Source of the DNA: RFSX01 sp964567435
Lineage (GTDB): Bacteria > Bacteroidota > Bacteroidia > Chitinophagales > Saprospiraceae
DNA: 46,357 bases
NCBI GenBank assembly: GCA_964567435.1
Contig: CAZMMQ010000022.1
Coordinates: 1 to 46,357 of the forward strand
Direction: 5' to 3'
Positions 36,394 to 44,589 of this stretch are shown here, in pieces. Under the pieces are notes generated by a model. That model saw only the letters and a program-made list of their open reading frames with translations. It had not been told where the DNA came from and ran no database searches. Numbering within the stretch: position 1 is the stretch's first letter; each line of letters starts with the position of its first letter. Made by a program: the position numbers and the translations under genes.

Positions 36394-36560
36394 TGCCTGT
36401 AAGTCGCATTGAGAACTTCGTTTCGTCTCTCGACACTAGGCTTCACAAAGTGTTTTCTTCTTCTGATTTCCTTCAGAAGTCGAGTCTGCTTAAACTTTCT
36501 CTTATATCTCTTAAGAGCTCTGTCTATAGACTCATCACTTTTTACATTAATAATTAACAT
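36372..36560 (-). CDS. rpsU: 30S ribosomal protein bS21
   Basis: The 62-residue sequence MLIINVKSDESIDRALKRYKRKFKQTRLLKEIRRRKHFVKPSVERR is diagnostic of bS21 of the Bacteroidota type. bS21 sits near the anti-Shine-Dalgarno end of 16S rRNA, and in Bacteroidota it helps hide it, so most genes there lack SD sequences. The start ATG at 36560 has no AGGAGG upstream (…ATTGGCTTGA-ATG), unlike reports that rpsU in some Flavobacteriia keeps an SD. Its promoter (36588-36619) is divergent from cutC. The C-terminal residues are encoded by one arm of the gene's own terminator. Confidence 0.96.
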   Translation of the reverse strand: MLIINVKSDESIDRALKRYKRKFKQTRLLKEIRRRKHFVKPSVERRNEVLNATYRQEMYGDA

Positions 36561-36587
36561 TCAAGCCAATTTGTTATTAAAAGAGCG

Positions 36588-36619
36588 CAAATATATAGAT
36601 TTCCATTAACTGTAGCAAT
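36588..36619 (-). promoter_or_regulatory. rpsU promoter of the Bacteroidota type
   Basis: On the leftward strand ATTG (36619-36616), a 20-bp spacer and TATATTTG (36595-36588) match the -33 TTG / -7 TAnnTTTG arrangement. The inferred RNA start near 36581 gives a 5' leader of about 20 nt. Confidence 0.75.
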
Positions 36620-36635
36620 GTCATAGCCTATAAAT

Positions 36636-37316
36636 ATGCAGCCAATTATAATAGAATCTTGTGTAAGTACCTTAGAAGAAGCTATAACTGCTGAGCGGAA
36701 TGGCGCTAATAGATTGGAATTGTGTGCCAGACTCGACTTAGACGGGCTGACTCCAGACACAAAATTGGTTACTCAGGTCACCAATGCTGTCCATATTCCA
36801 GTTAAAGTAATGATCAGAAACCGCTCGGGAGACTTCATCTACTCGTCAGAAGACATGCAAGAAATACTTGCTGATATAGATTTGATGAAGGACTGCAAGG
36901 TCAATCACTTTGTGTTTGGGAGCATGATGGACAATAAATCATTAGACCTTGCTCAATTGGATCAAGTTTTAGATCATATCACTACAGATAATTATCCAAC
37001 AGACTCATTGACCATACACAAAGCTATAGATACCAGTCAGGATATATTAAAAGACGTGACACGGTTATTAGAAAGCGATATATATCAAAAAGCCGTATCA
37101 AAAGGTATTCAACTGTGCATATTGACATCTGGAGGTGCCAGTACAGCCCTGATAGGCAGTCCTGTCATAAGACAAATGCTCCATTTGGCAGATGATCGTA
37201 TAGAAGTCATAGCAGCTGGTACAATTACTTCTAATAATTTGAATCAAGTAATAGCCTCCATTCGAGGTATAAGCTACCATGGACGACGCATAGTCCCACT
37301 GTATAATATCAACTGA
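36636..37316 (+). CDS. cutC: Copper homeostasis protein CutC family
   Basis: The 226-residue TIM-barrel protein fits CutC from end to end: IIIESCVSTLEEAITAERNGANRLELCARLDLDGLTPD (6-43), VKVMIRNRSGDFIYSSEDM (57-75), FVFGSM (93-98), IHKAID (130-135), ILTSGGAS (163-170) and IEVIAAGTIT (188-197). CutC was linked to copper tolerance in E. coli, although the molecular role remains disputed. The gene is divergent from rpsU with a 75-bp shared region and stands alone. Confidence 0.93.
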   Translation: MQPIIIESCVSTLEEAITAERNGANRLELCARLDLDGLTPDTKLVTQVTNAVHIPVKVMIRNRSGDFIYSSEDMQEILADIDLMKDCKVNHFVFGSMMDNKSLDLAQLDQVLDHITTDNYPTDSLTIHKAIDTSQDILKDVTRLLESDIYQKAVSKGIQLCILTSGGASTALIGSPVIRQMLHLADDRIEVIAAGTITSNNLNQVIASIRGISYHGRRIVPLYNIN

Positions 37317-37508
37317 AAATGAACTCAAGTCAGACCTTGGCTAACGAATTCCTAAATCCCCCTTTGCCCAAAATAGTCATCGCTCTTACATTTTATCCAC
37401 TCTTTTAATGAGCTGTAGGGCAGTTGTATAGTTGTAAGTGACGGCTTGTAGTAGGGATAATCTAGGTTGAGAACACGATTTACTGTCTTTATAGTACAAC
37501 TACCTATT
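37317..37508. other. Intergenic stretch upstream of a small secreted peptide gene
   Basis: No gene, terminator or exact promoter element was found. Short GTTGTA direct repeats occur near 37426-37436. Confidence 0.3.
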
Positions 37509-37712
37509 ATGACACTAAAGAACCACATCACGATAATCTACTTCTTACTCTTCTCTATTGTCTCATTGAGAGCAAATTCTGTAGAAACAATTCAAGAAGA
37601 GCCATTTATACAGACGGAAACCATGATAAAGGAAACAAAATTATCGACTGATAATGAGGAAGTTGTGGACATAAACAAGCATTATAAAGTACAGAGAGAA
37701 TCAGAAATTTAA
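37509..37712 (+). CDS. Small secreted protein, unknown function
   Basis: From the ATG at 37509 the 67-residue protein has a signal peptide (MTLKNHITIIYFLLFSIVSLRANS) and a short, charged mature part rich in Glu, Thr and Lys (VETIQEEPFIQTETMIKETK ... KHYKVQRESEI). A longer reading from 37467 would put 14 residues before the signal and is less likely. It is separated from a downstream terminator (37842-37882) by 130 bp. No family was recognised. Confidence 0.5.
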   Translation: MTLKNHITIIYFLLFSIVSLRANSVETIQEEPFIQTETMIKETKLSTDNEEVVDINKHYKVQRESEI

Positions 37713-37841
37713 CGCCACAGAGCAAAATAAAAATAAATAGGTATAAGCTTATTTCGAGCAATGATCTTCAGATTTGTGCTTGAGCGGTTTAACAAGATGA
37801 ATTTAAAAATTAAGGTTTTATAATTCTTATATTAAGGGTGT

Positions 37842-37882
37842 TAAAGGTCAATGGATAAAGCTCTGTTGGCCTTTACTTTTTT
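37842..37882 (+). terminator. Rightward terminator
   Basis: TAAAGGTCAA (37842-37851) pairs with TTGGCCTTTA (37866-37875), one G-T wobble, followed by CTTTTTT. It would end the small secreted protein transcript or an RNA from 37713-37841. Confidence 0.75.
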
Positions 37883-37934
37883 ATACCAAAACCAAAATTC
37901 TTAACTAAAGTGAGGGGAGAAGTTGTTGTATATC

Positions 37935-37970
37935 AAAAAAAGACCGGTCTTATTGTATAAGACCGATCTT
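37935..37970 (-). terminator. Leftward terminator with no gene behind it
   Basis: CGGTCTTA (37945-37952) and TAAGACCG (37958-37965) form a perfect 8-bp stem, extended by AAGA/TCTT after one mismatch. Read leftward it is followed by a T-run (37940-37935). No complete gene lies to its right on that strand before 38251. Confidence 0.75.
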
Positions 37971-38047
37971 CGAGATTGAGTAATTATTCCTTAAATCGTA
38001 ATTGGAACTTCGACTTTCGGATCAGGAGCAAATATATATGAATATCC
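37971..38047 (-). ncRNA. Possible short leftward RNA or gene remnant
   Basis: A leftward TATATTTG lies at 38036-38029, about 60 bp before the terminator at 37970, and would give an RNA of ~90 nt. The same strand has an open frame from 38047 to TAA at 37991 reading GYSYIFAPDPKVEVPITI, with no start codon. Either a small RNA or the tail of a lost gene is possible; a -33 TTG is not evident. Confidence 0.3.
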
Positions 38048-38182
38048 CTATATATTATGTACCACTTAGGTTCTAAAAAATCTTAGTCTTTATATATATT
38101 TTTTTTATATATATTATTGTTTGATTTTCTCGTCATTCCTACCTATTCATCCCTTGATCCAGTCAAACAGCACAATATTTTT

Positions 38183-38216
38183 TTTGTGCATCGAATTATG
38201 AAGGTTTATATATTTG
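38183..38216 (+). promoter_or_regulatory. Promoter of the 38251 gene cluster
   Basis: TTTG (38183-38186), a 22-bp spacer and an exact TATATTTG (38209-38216) lie 35 bp before the ATG at 38251. The spacer is slightly longer than usual. An AT-only tract (38090-38118) lies upstream. Confidence 0.6.
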
Positions 38217-38250
38217 GATAGTCAAGCAGCCCAAAAGCTTGGCTCATGTT

Positions 38251-38661
38251 ATGAACCTAGAAATATTAAACGGAGACTTTACCGGTTATTACTCGTACAA
38301 CCAACTGAATGAAGTAGACCATGAGATGCAATGTTCTCTAGTGTTTTTTGAAGATGGTAGAGTAGTTGGACATGGGGTGGATGACGTAGATCCTTTTCAC
38401 TTTGAAGGAACGGTAGATTTCAAAGACAATGCTATTGTGCTCATTAAAAAGTATCCCAGCCACCAGGTCAAATACTCGGGCACACTTTTCAATCAAAATA
38501 ACGTCATATGTATCAGTGGCATATGGACAATAGAAGGTGTTTTTAATACTTCCGGTTCATTTACCCTTAAGAAAGGCAATACCATGGCTTCTATAATGGC
38601 GGATATAACTTATTTGGAGCAAGTGCTTAAGAAAGACTTACAACAGGTAGAAGAATTATAA
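38251..38661 (+). CDS. Hypothetical cytoplasmic beta-rich protein
   Basis: The 136-residue protein from ATG 38251 (a TTG at 38239 is possible but less likely, given the promoter spacing) begins MNLEILNGDFTGYYSYNQL and is mostly beta strands: CSLVFFEDGRVVGHGVDDVDPFHFEGTVDF, IVLIKKYPSHQVKYSGTLF, ICISGIWTIEGVFNTSGSFTLKK. The GxWxIxG...GxFxL spacing recalls small barrel folds that measure or bind. No function is known. It is the first gene of a three-gene cluster; 14 bp separates it from the DinB-like gene. Confidence 0.7.
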   Translation: MNLEILNGDFTGYYSYNQLNEVDHEMQCSLVFFEDGRVVGHGVDDVDPFHFEGTVDFKDNAIVLIKKYPSHQVKYSGTLFNQNNVICISGIWTIEGVFNTSGSFTLKKGNTMASIMADITYLEQVLKKDLQQVEEL

Positions 38662-38675
38662 TCAATTCTATCTTT

Positions 38676-39146
38676 ATGCCTTCCCCCATCGCCAATCATT
38701 TTAGAGAAATATACCTTGATGGAGAGTGGGTCGTGCATACAAATCTTAATTCCATTCTAGAAAAAGTTACCTATACACAGGCTACTTCTACTATTGGAGC
38801 TCACAATTCTATTGCCGCACTGACTTTCCACCTCAATTACTATATAGAAGGCATTCTCCGCGCAATGGAAACAGGTCATTTAGATATCAGAGATAAGTAC
38901 TCTTTCGACATAACTGATTTATCACAGCCTGAAGACTGGCAAAAACTAAGACAAACCATTGTAGACAATATCCGAAATATGTCTGCTAAGTTGGATTCTA
39001 TGACTGAAGCGACTCTCGAAGGTATCTTTATAGATGAAAAATATGGGACTTGGAGAAGAAACATTCAGGCCATGATCGAGCATGGATACTACCACCTGGG
39101 TCAGATAGTCATATTGACAAAACTAATTCCACAGAAAAACAACTAA
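38676..39146 (+). CDS. DinB/YfiT-like four-helix metalloprotein
   Basis: The 156-residue, all-helical protein has the features of the DinB-like superfamily (DUF1572 type): a first helix FREIYLDGEWVVHTNLNSIL, a second with His residues (AHNSIAALTFHLNYYIEGIL, His52), and a final helix with EHGYYHLGQIVILTKL that supplies the His pair (about 137 and 141). These positions bind a divalent metal in the family. Members act as thiol-dependent transferases or hydrolases, or have unknown roles. It is the middle gene of a cluster and is followed after 2 bp by a small membrane protein gene. Confidence 0.82.
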   Translation: MPSPIANHFREIYLDGEWVVHTNLNSILEKVTYTQATSTIGAHNSIAALTFHLNYYIEGILRAMETGHLDIRDKYSFDITDLSQPEDWQKLRQTIVDNIRNMSAKLDSMTEATLEGIFIDEKYGTWRRNIQAMIEHGYYHLGQIVILTKLIPQKNN

Positions 39147-39148
39147 GG

Positions 39149-39436
39149 ATGGCTATTCTGAAAAAGCTGCCCTACCCTATCTTGGTCACTATAGCCATAT
39201 TGATGGTGCCGCTGATTGCTATGCAATTTACAAACGAAGTGCAATGGAGTATCGCTGACTTCTTAATAGCCAGTCTACTGATTTTTTCTATAAGCAGTTT
39301 AACAAGCTACATATGCTCCTTATCCAAAACCAAAAGATTTAAAGCAACTTGGCTAGCCATTGTCACTATTCTCTTTATTCTAATATGGGCAGAATTAGCA
39401 GTTGGTATTTTCAACTCACCTATCGCTGGAAACTGA
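39149..39436 (+). CDS. Small three-span membrane protein
   Basis: From ATG 39149 the 95-residue protein has three hydrophobic segments (about 9-26, 35-55 and 66-85: LPYPILVTIAILMVPLIAMQF, IADFLIASLLIFSISSLTSYI, ATWLAIVTILFILIWAELAVGI). The frame is open further upstream, but that part overlaps the DinB-like gene and is unlikely to be used. No function was recognised. It ends the cluster that starts at 38251, and it is convergent with the glycosyltransferase gene, with only weak stem structures between (39433-39462). Confidence 0.75.
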   Translation: MAILKKLPYPILVTIAILMVPLIAMQFTNEVQWSIADFLIASLLIFSISSLTSYICSLSKTKRFKATWLAIVTILFILIWAELAVGIFNSPIAGN

Positions 39437-39463
39437 CATTAATCGTCTGATCTAAGTGTCAGA

Positions 39464-40495
39464 TTAGAATTTCTTACCTGGAGCTTTTCTTAAGGCTATT
39501 TGTTGCTGAGTAACTTCTAATATTTTCTGAGCAACTGAAGTAATATCAGATCTGACTGGGCTATAATCTAATATATATGGCTGTTCTATCCATTGATTCA
39601 ATTGATTGACAAACTGCTCATCTATATCGTATATGATTGGCACTCCCATTTGCTCTAAGGCTGCTGCATTGCATTTCTGCTCATATTGGTCAAACATAGG
39701 TATGACCATCATTTTCTTACCCATATAAAGACCTTCAGATGTTGCCTGAAAACCACCTCCAGTCAGGATACCATGACAATTAATCAAAGAATCAGAATAC
39801 CGGTCTTTATCTACAGGATGTATCAGTACATTACCGTGCTCTCTTATCTCATTTGACTTTTTAGTGAAGACTTGCCATCTGGTATTAGGCAGTTTATTGA
39901 ATATCGAGATAAGGCGGTCATCAGAGAATGCAGGTAGATAAACAGTAATATGCCCCACATCTCTTAAGATGGCATCTACCAACTCAGGTCTAATTATTGG
40001 AGGAAGTATGTTGTCATCATAAGCCTTATAATGAAGGCCTACATAACTATCGCATGGTGCAACCCAATGACGCATTCCATACTCAAAAAAGCGGCGACGA
40101 TTGTTAGGCATTGGCACTTTGTTAGAATTAAATGATGCCTGATGACTAACACCAATTACGGGTATATTTCTACGGCGACATGCATGGGCGGTAATGGATT
40201 CGTAATCATTGATCACGGCATCATATCTATGGACTGGGACAGAGCGAATATCTCGGAGTAATCTGAATGGCTTGAGTTGCCTCAGACTCTTAAAGTAATC
40301 GACACCTCCTCTATTACCAAATATGAAGTAAAGACCATGGTAACTGTAATCAAATGGATAGGGAAACTTGAGCTCTGCCGACTTTCCACTAATCAAAAAA
40401 TCAACCTCAACTATATCAGCAAGGGCAGGAGCTAACTCAGATGCTCTTGCCAGATGACCGTTACCAGTGCCCTGAATAGCATATAAGAGTTTCAT
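39464..40495 (-). CDS. GT-B glycosyltransferase, MJ1255 type
   Basis: The 343-residue protein begins LLYAIQGTGNGHLARASEL, the glycine-rich acceptor loop of the MurG/MJ1255-like glycosyltransferases, and has the donor-binding LTGGGFQATSEGLYMGKKMMVIPMFDQYEQKCNA in its C-terminal half. It probably transfers a sugar from a nucleotide donor to a lipid or other hydrophobic acceptor at the inner membrane. Its gene begins 3 bp after the stop of a prenyl diphosphate synthase gene, which suggests that the acceptor is an isoprenoid lipid (inference). There is no membrane segment. Confidence 0.82.
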   Translation of the reverse strand: MKLLYAIQGTGNGHLARASELAPALADIVEVDFLISGKSAELKFPYPFDYSYHGLYFIFGNRGGVDYFKSLRQLKPFRLLRDIRSVPVHRYDAVINDYESITAHACRRRNIPVIGVSHQASFNSNKVPMPNNRRRFFEYGMRHWVAPCDSYVGLHYKAYDDNILPPIIRPELVDAILRDVGHITVYLPAFSDDRLISIFNKLPNTRWQVFTKKSNEIREHGNVLIHPVDKDRYSDSLINCHGILTGGGFQATSEGLYMGKKMMVIPMFDQYEQKCNAAALEQMGVPIIYDIDEQFVNQLNQWIEQPYILDYSPVRSDITSVAQKILEVTQQQIALRKAPGKKF

Positions 40496-40498
40496 CGC

Positions 40499-41476
40499 CT
40501 ACACATCTCGTTCCAATAATTTCTTGGAGAATTCAGCGAGAATTGATTTTCGTTCCTGATCCACCTTGACGGCTTGTAAATGTGATTCTGCCAACTGCTG
40601 ATAGACGAGTTTTAGTTCATGAGCATGTACATCCACATGGGCTCTCCGAAATAGCTCTAATACTTTCTCTAGATCAGAATCAGTTCCATTTAAATCCAAA
40701 AATATATTTCTCAATTCATCTGCTTCTGTCGAACTCAATAACTCCAATGATTTGAGATAGAGGTAGGTCTTTTTGCGCTGGCGTATATCTCCCCCTATTT
40801 TCTTCCCAAGTGATTCTTCAGACCCAAATGCATCTAATAAATCGTCTTGGATCTGAAAAGCGATACCCATATTCCGTCCAAATTCATAGAGATGTTTTTG
40901 GTCTTGAGGATCAGCATCTGCGAGTATGCCACCCATAGATAAGGAAGCCGCTATAGCCACTGATGTCTTAAGCTCTATCATCTTTAAGTACTCTGGGATG
41001 GAGACCTCCTCAATGACTTCATAGTCCATATCATAACGTTGGCCTTCACAGACTTCTATAGATGTATCTGTAAAGAGCTTAGTAAGCTGAACTAACTTGT
41101 CAGGATACTTTTCTAAAAATCGATAAGCATAAATTAGCATAACATCTCCAGATAGAATGGCTGTGTTTTCATCATATAATTGATGCACTGTAGGCTGACC
41201 TCTTCTCAAATCGGCCTGATCCATAATATCATCATGTAGTAGTGAAAAGTTATGAAACACTTCAATTGACATGCCCGCTTCAAAAGCGAACTCCACATCG
41301 TGCTTGTATAAGTTGTATGCAGCCATAACCAATACTGGTCGAATACGTTTTCCACCTAATGAAAGGATATACTCTACTGGTTTGTATAAGGCCGCGGGTT
41401 GACTAGGGAAAGTGTAATCACCCAGTTTTTCGTTAAAAATATTCTGTAAAGCGTCTATCGTGTACATAGTTATCAA
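40499..41476 (-). CDS. Trans-prenyl diphosphate synthase (polyprenyl synthetase family)
   Basis: The 325-residue enzyme adds isopentenyl diphosphate to allylic diphosphates. The first aspartate-rich motif is LLHDDIMDQADLRRG (Asp82, 83, 86) and the second is FQIQDDLLDAFG (Asp211, 212, 215); GGKRIRPVLV (41-50) binds the substrate diphosphate. Phe77, five residues before the first motif, is a bulky residue that usually limits product length to C15 or C20. The start could also be the ATG at 41467. It forms an operon with the glycosyltransferase gene downstream (3-bp gap). Confidence 0.93.
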   Translation of the reverse strand: MITMYTIDALQNIFNEKLGDYTFPSQPAALYKPVEYILSLGGKRIRPVLVMAAYNLYKHDVEFAFEAGMSIEVFHNFSLLHDDIMDQADLRRGQPTVHQLYDENTAILSGDVMLIYAYRFLEKYPDKLVQLTKLFTDTSIEVCEGQRYDMDYEVIEEVSIPEYLKMIELKTSVAIAASLSMGGILADADPQDQKHLYEFGRNMGIAFQIQDDLLDAFGSEESLGKKIGGDIRQRKKTYLYLKSLELLSSTEADELRNIFLDLNGTDSDLEKVLELFRRAHVDVHAHELKLVYQQLAESHLQAVKVDQERKSILAEFSKKLLERDV

Positions 41477-41594
41477 GTCAGGCTTTTCTAGTCGCTAAGT
41501 TCTCAATTTTTTGTTGCTTAGCTAATATTCCAATATAGAACTGTTAGAAAGGTTGTAAGTTTAACTAGTCTATCAATTACTAACAGAATCTAAG

Positions 41595-43319
41595 ATGAAC
41601 CGCCAAATACTTTCATTATTCGCCTCTGGTTGGATAATCCTCATTCTAATCAGCTGTGGAGAACAGCCTAGTGCAGGCCCAGATCTAATCATCTATAATG
41701 CGAACATACATACTGGACTAGAAAAAAGTAAAGCCACAGCTCTTGCCATTAAAGATGAAAAAATTATTGCAATAGACACAGATGAGATCATTTCTAAAAC
41801 GAAAACATCAGAGACAGAATTGATTGACGCTAAGGGCATGTTTTTGATGCCAGGATTCATAGAAGGTCATGGGCATTTCTCTGGTTTAGGAGAAACACTT
41901 CAGAATTTGAATTTTCTCTCGGATACTACCTGGGCACAAGCTATACAAAAAGTCAAGGACAAAGTAAGCCAATCTGAACCTGGTGAATGGATATACGGTA
42001 GAGGTTGGCACCAGGAAAAATGGACTGAAGAACCAAGCAATGTACAACAGGGCTATCCTCATCATGAGACCCTATCTGAGATTTCGCCAGACAACCCTGT
42101 CATACTTATCCATGCCAGTGGACACAGTCTGTATGCCAATAAGAAAGCCATGGATCAAGCTGGCATCAATATCGAAACTCCAGATCCAAAAGGTGGAAAA
42201 ATCATCAGAGCTACTGATAACGAAGCATTAGGTGTCTTTGAGGAAAGAGCAATGAATCCAATAAGAGGTGCCTTTGAGGATTATAGAAAGTCATTAGATA
42301 AAGAAGCCCAAACCAAATTATGGTATGCGGCAATAGATTTGGCACAAATCAGATGTCTTGAAAAAGGGGTTACCAGCTTTCAAGATGCTGGCGCTAAATT
42401 CTGGGAACATGACAGATATTACAACATGGCGCTTGATGGCGCATTTGATATGAGGCTCTGGTCTATGGTAAGGCACAGCTCTGCAGAGATGGAAGGAAAG
42501 GTAGGCCAATATAGACGTATAGGTGTAGGTGACAATTATTATACTTGCCGAGCTATCAAGACTGAAGTAGATGGTGCACTAGGAGCACATGGGGCTTGGC
42601 TATTGGTACCCTATGAGGACAAACCTGATTTCTATGGTCAGAATACTACAGATATAGAAGAAGTAGCAAAGATAGCCTCCATCGCCAACAAGCATGACAT
42701 GCAATTATGTGTCCATGCAATAGGTGATCGGGCTAATAAGGAAGTTCTCGATATCATAGAGGCCAATCAGGACGGAGATGTCAGCAAGCGTTGGCGAGTG
42801 GAACATGCACAACATCTCCATCCAGGTGACATCATGAGATTTAAAAACACTGGCGCCATTGCTTCTATGCAAGCTATACACTGCACCTCGGATGCCCCCT
42901 TCGTCGTCAAGCGCCTAGGTCAATTAAGAGCCAAGGTTGGGGCCTATGCTTGGAAAGCACTTTTAGATCAAGGTGCTACCATTGTTAACGGTACAGATGT
43001 GCCCGTAGAAGAGATAGACCCTATCAAGAACTTTTATGCTACCGTCACCAGAACTAGAGTGGATAATGGGATGCAATTTTTTGTAGAACAAAAGATGACC
43101 AGAGAACAGGCTATCCGTAGTTATACCATAGATGCCGCATATGGTGCTTTCGAAGAAGATATCAAAGGTAGCTTGGAAGTGGGCAAGTTAGGAGATATAG
43201 TCATCCTATCCAATGACTTAGTTAATTGTAGTGACTTAGATATATTGGACACACAAGTGGCGCTCACTATCGTAGGAGGTCATATAAAATACCATAACGA
43301 GAAGATATTGAAAATCTAA
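41595..43319 (+). CDS. YtcJ-type amidohydrolase lipoprotein
   Basis: The 574-residue protein has a lipoprotein signal (ILILISC, Cys21) and the amidohydrolase pattern: the beta-sandwich start DLIIYNANIHTGLE, the metal-binding HxH in EGHGHFSG (His92, His94), VHAIGDRANKEV, VEHAQHLHPGD and the Asp in NGTDVPVEEIDP. The extended TIM-barrel with an insertion is typical of the YtcJ subfamily of unknown substrate. Its position on the outside face of a membrane is predicted from the signal. It is transcribed alone, convergent with metF 13 bp away. Confidence 0.9.
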   Translation: MNRQILSLFASGWIILILISCGEQPSAGPDLIIYNANIHTGLEKSKATALAIKDEKIIAIDTDEIISKTKTSETELIDAKGMFLMPGFIEGHGHFSGLGETLQNLNFLSDTTWAQAIQKVKDKVSQSEPGEWIYGRGWHQEKWTEEPSNVQQGYPHHETLSEISPDNPVILIHASGHSLYANKKAMDQAGINIETPDPKGGKIIRATDNEALGVFEERAMNPIRGAFEDYRKSLDKEAQTKLWYAAIDLAQIRCLEKGVTSFQDAGAKFWEHDRYYNMALDGAFDMRLWSMVRHSSAEMEGKVGQYRRIGVGDNYYTCRAIKTEVDGALGAHGAWLLVPYEDKPDFYGQNTTDIEEVAKIASIANKHDMQLCVHAIGDRANKEVLDIIEANQDGDVSKRWRVEHAQHLHPGDIMRFKNTGAIASMQAIHCTSDAPFVVKRLGQLRAKVGAYAWKALLDQGATIVNGTDVPVEEIDPIKNFYATVTRTRVDNGMQFFVEQKMTREQAIRSYTIDAAYGAFEEDIKGSLEVGKLGDIVILSNDLVNCSDLDILDTQVALTIVGGHIKYHNEKILKI

Positions 43320-43332
43320 GGTCGCAACTCAT

Positions 43333-44289
43333 TTATACCACCTCCTTCAATATTCTCAACATCGTCTTGGTGTCCCCCATAGTATAATAGTGGAGAATAG
43401 GTGCTCCTCTTTCTTTCAGTTCCTTAGACTGAGCTATACACCATTCGATACCTATAGTACGTGCCGCCTCTTTATCTTTGGCAGCTGCCATCTCATTAGC
43501 AAAATCATCAGGAAAGTCTATATAGAACATACGAGGAATACTTACAAGCTGTGATTTTCGGGTTACAGGTTTTAGTCCTGGTATTATTGGAACAGTTATA
43601 CCTACTGCCTTACATTTGTCTACAAAATCAAAATATTTCTGATTATCGAAAAACATCTGAGTAACAATATAATCTGCACCTGCATCTACCTTGTCCTTCA
43701 GATATTTTAGGTCTATATCGAAATTAGGTGCTTCGAAGTGTTTCTCTGGGTAACCAGCAACTCCTATGCAAAATTCTGTGGGAGCGGCGTTAGCTAGGTT
43801 TTGGTCTAGATACTTTCCTACATTCATATGTTGCATCTGATGCACTAGGTCTACAGCATATTTATGCCCACCTGGTTCTGGGATAAATCTGGTATCCATA
43901 TTTCTAGCATCTCCTCGCAATGCCAAGACATTATCTATACCTAGAAAAGCCAAATCTATCAATGCATCTTCAGTCTCTGCAATGGTAAATCCACCACATA
44001 TTAGATGTGGTACCGTATCCACATGATACTTGTGCATCAACGAGGCACAAATGCCGACTGTACCAGGTCTTTTCCTTATAGATAACTTCTCGTAATAACC
44101 GCTTTCGCGCTTGTTAAAGATGATGTCCTCTCTATGGTAGGTCACATCTATAAACGAGGGTTTATACTCCATGAGGGGATCAAGCATATCGAAGATATCT
44201 TTCATCCTACCTCCTTTTAATGGTGGAAGGACTTCATAAGACAGCAAAGTCTTGCCCTTGGCTTGCTTGATATGGTCGCAAACTTTCAT
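43333..44289 (-). CDS. metF: 5,10-methylenetetrahydrofolate reductase
   Basis: The 318-residue flavoprotein reduces 5,10-methylene- to 5-methyl-tetrahydrofolate for methionine synthesis. Family signatures are SYEVLPPLKGG (with the catalytic Glu), PSFIDVTYHRED, NVLALRGDAR, ADYIVTQMFFDNQKYFDFVDKC and IPIIPGLKPVTRKSQL. Length agrees with bacterial MetF, without the eukaryotic regulatory domain. No SAM riboswitch could be recognised in the leader. It is a single-gene unit, convergent with the amidohydrolase gene. Confidence 0.95.
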   Translation of the reverse strand: MKVCDHIKQAKGKTLLSYEVLPPLKGGRMKDIFDMLDPLMEYKPSFIDVTYHREDIIFNKRESGYYEKLSIRKRPGTVGICASLMHKYHVDTVPHLICGGFTIAETEDALIDLAFLGIDNVLALRGDARNMDTRFIPEPGGHKYAVDLVHQMQHMNVGKYLDQNLANAAPTEFCIGVAGYPEKHFEAPNFDIDLKYLKDKVDAGADYIVTQMFFDNQKYFDFVDKCKAVGITVPIIPGLKPVTRKSQLVSIPRMFYIDFPDDFANEMAAAKDKEAARTIGIEWCIAQSKELKERGAPILHYYTMGDTKTMLRILKEVV

Positions 44290-44589
44290 ATTAATGCAGT
44301 TAAGTTATGTACATCAATATGTGAGACCAAACAAATATTACGGGAACGAAACTGTTTTTGAACGTATGCCCGCATCTATTGGATCACCGTGGCGTTTCGC
44401 AGCTCGGTTGATGTTAGCTTCTATAGCTAATCTCTTGATGCGCCGTAAAACTAAGAAAAGGTTTTTCTGTTTAGTAAATAACAATGCTAATTTTAAAATA
44501 AAATATATTTTAAATCAAGATTGTTATATTTAACTACCCTTCAAGACGCAAACATTTCGAATTATAAACGAAAATTGAAAACAAACCAA
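44290..44589. other. 300-bp divergent region between metF and the response regulator
   Basis: No further gene was found. The leftward strand has TAATATTTG at about 44330, one base longer than the TAnnTTTG element, a possible metF promoter. The right end is AT-only and holds the promoter of the response regulator gene. Confidence 0.4.

Noticed and set aside
38090..38118. AT-only tract as replication origin or attachment site
   Set aside because: No DnaA boxes, no tRNA or integrase nearby; simple AT richness upstream of a promoter explains it.
39433..39462. CTGACA/TGTCAG stem as a terminator between convergent genes
   Set aside because: Long loop, no T-run and an alternative overlapping stem; too weak to call.
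44252..44533. 93-codon rightward frame across the metF start
   Set aside because: It overlaps the metF 5' end on the other strand and has no domain or signal; the sequence is compositionally random.
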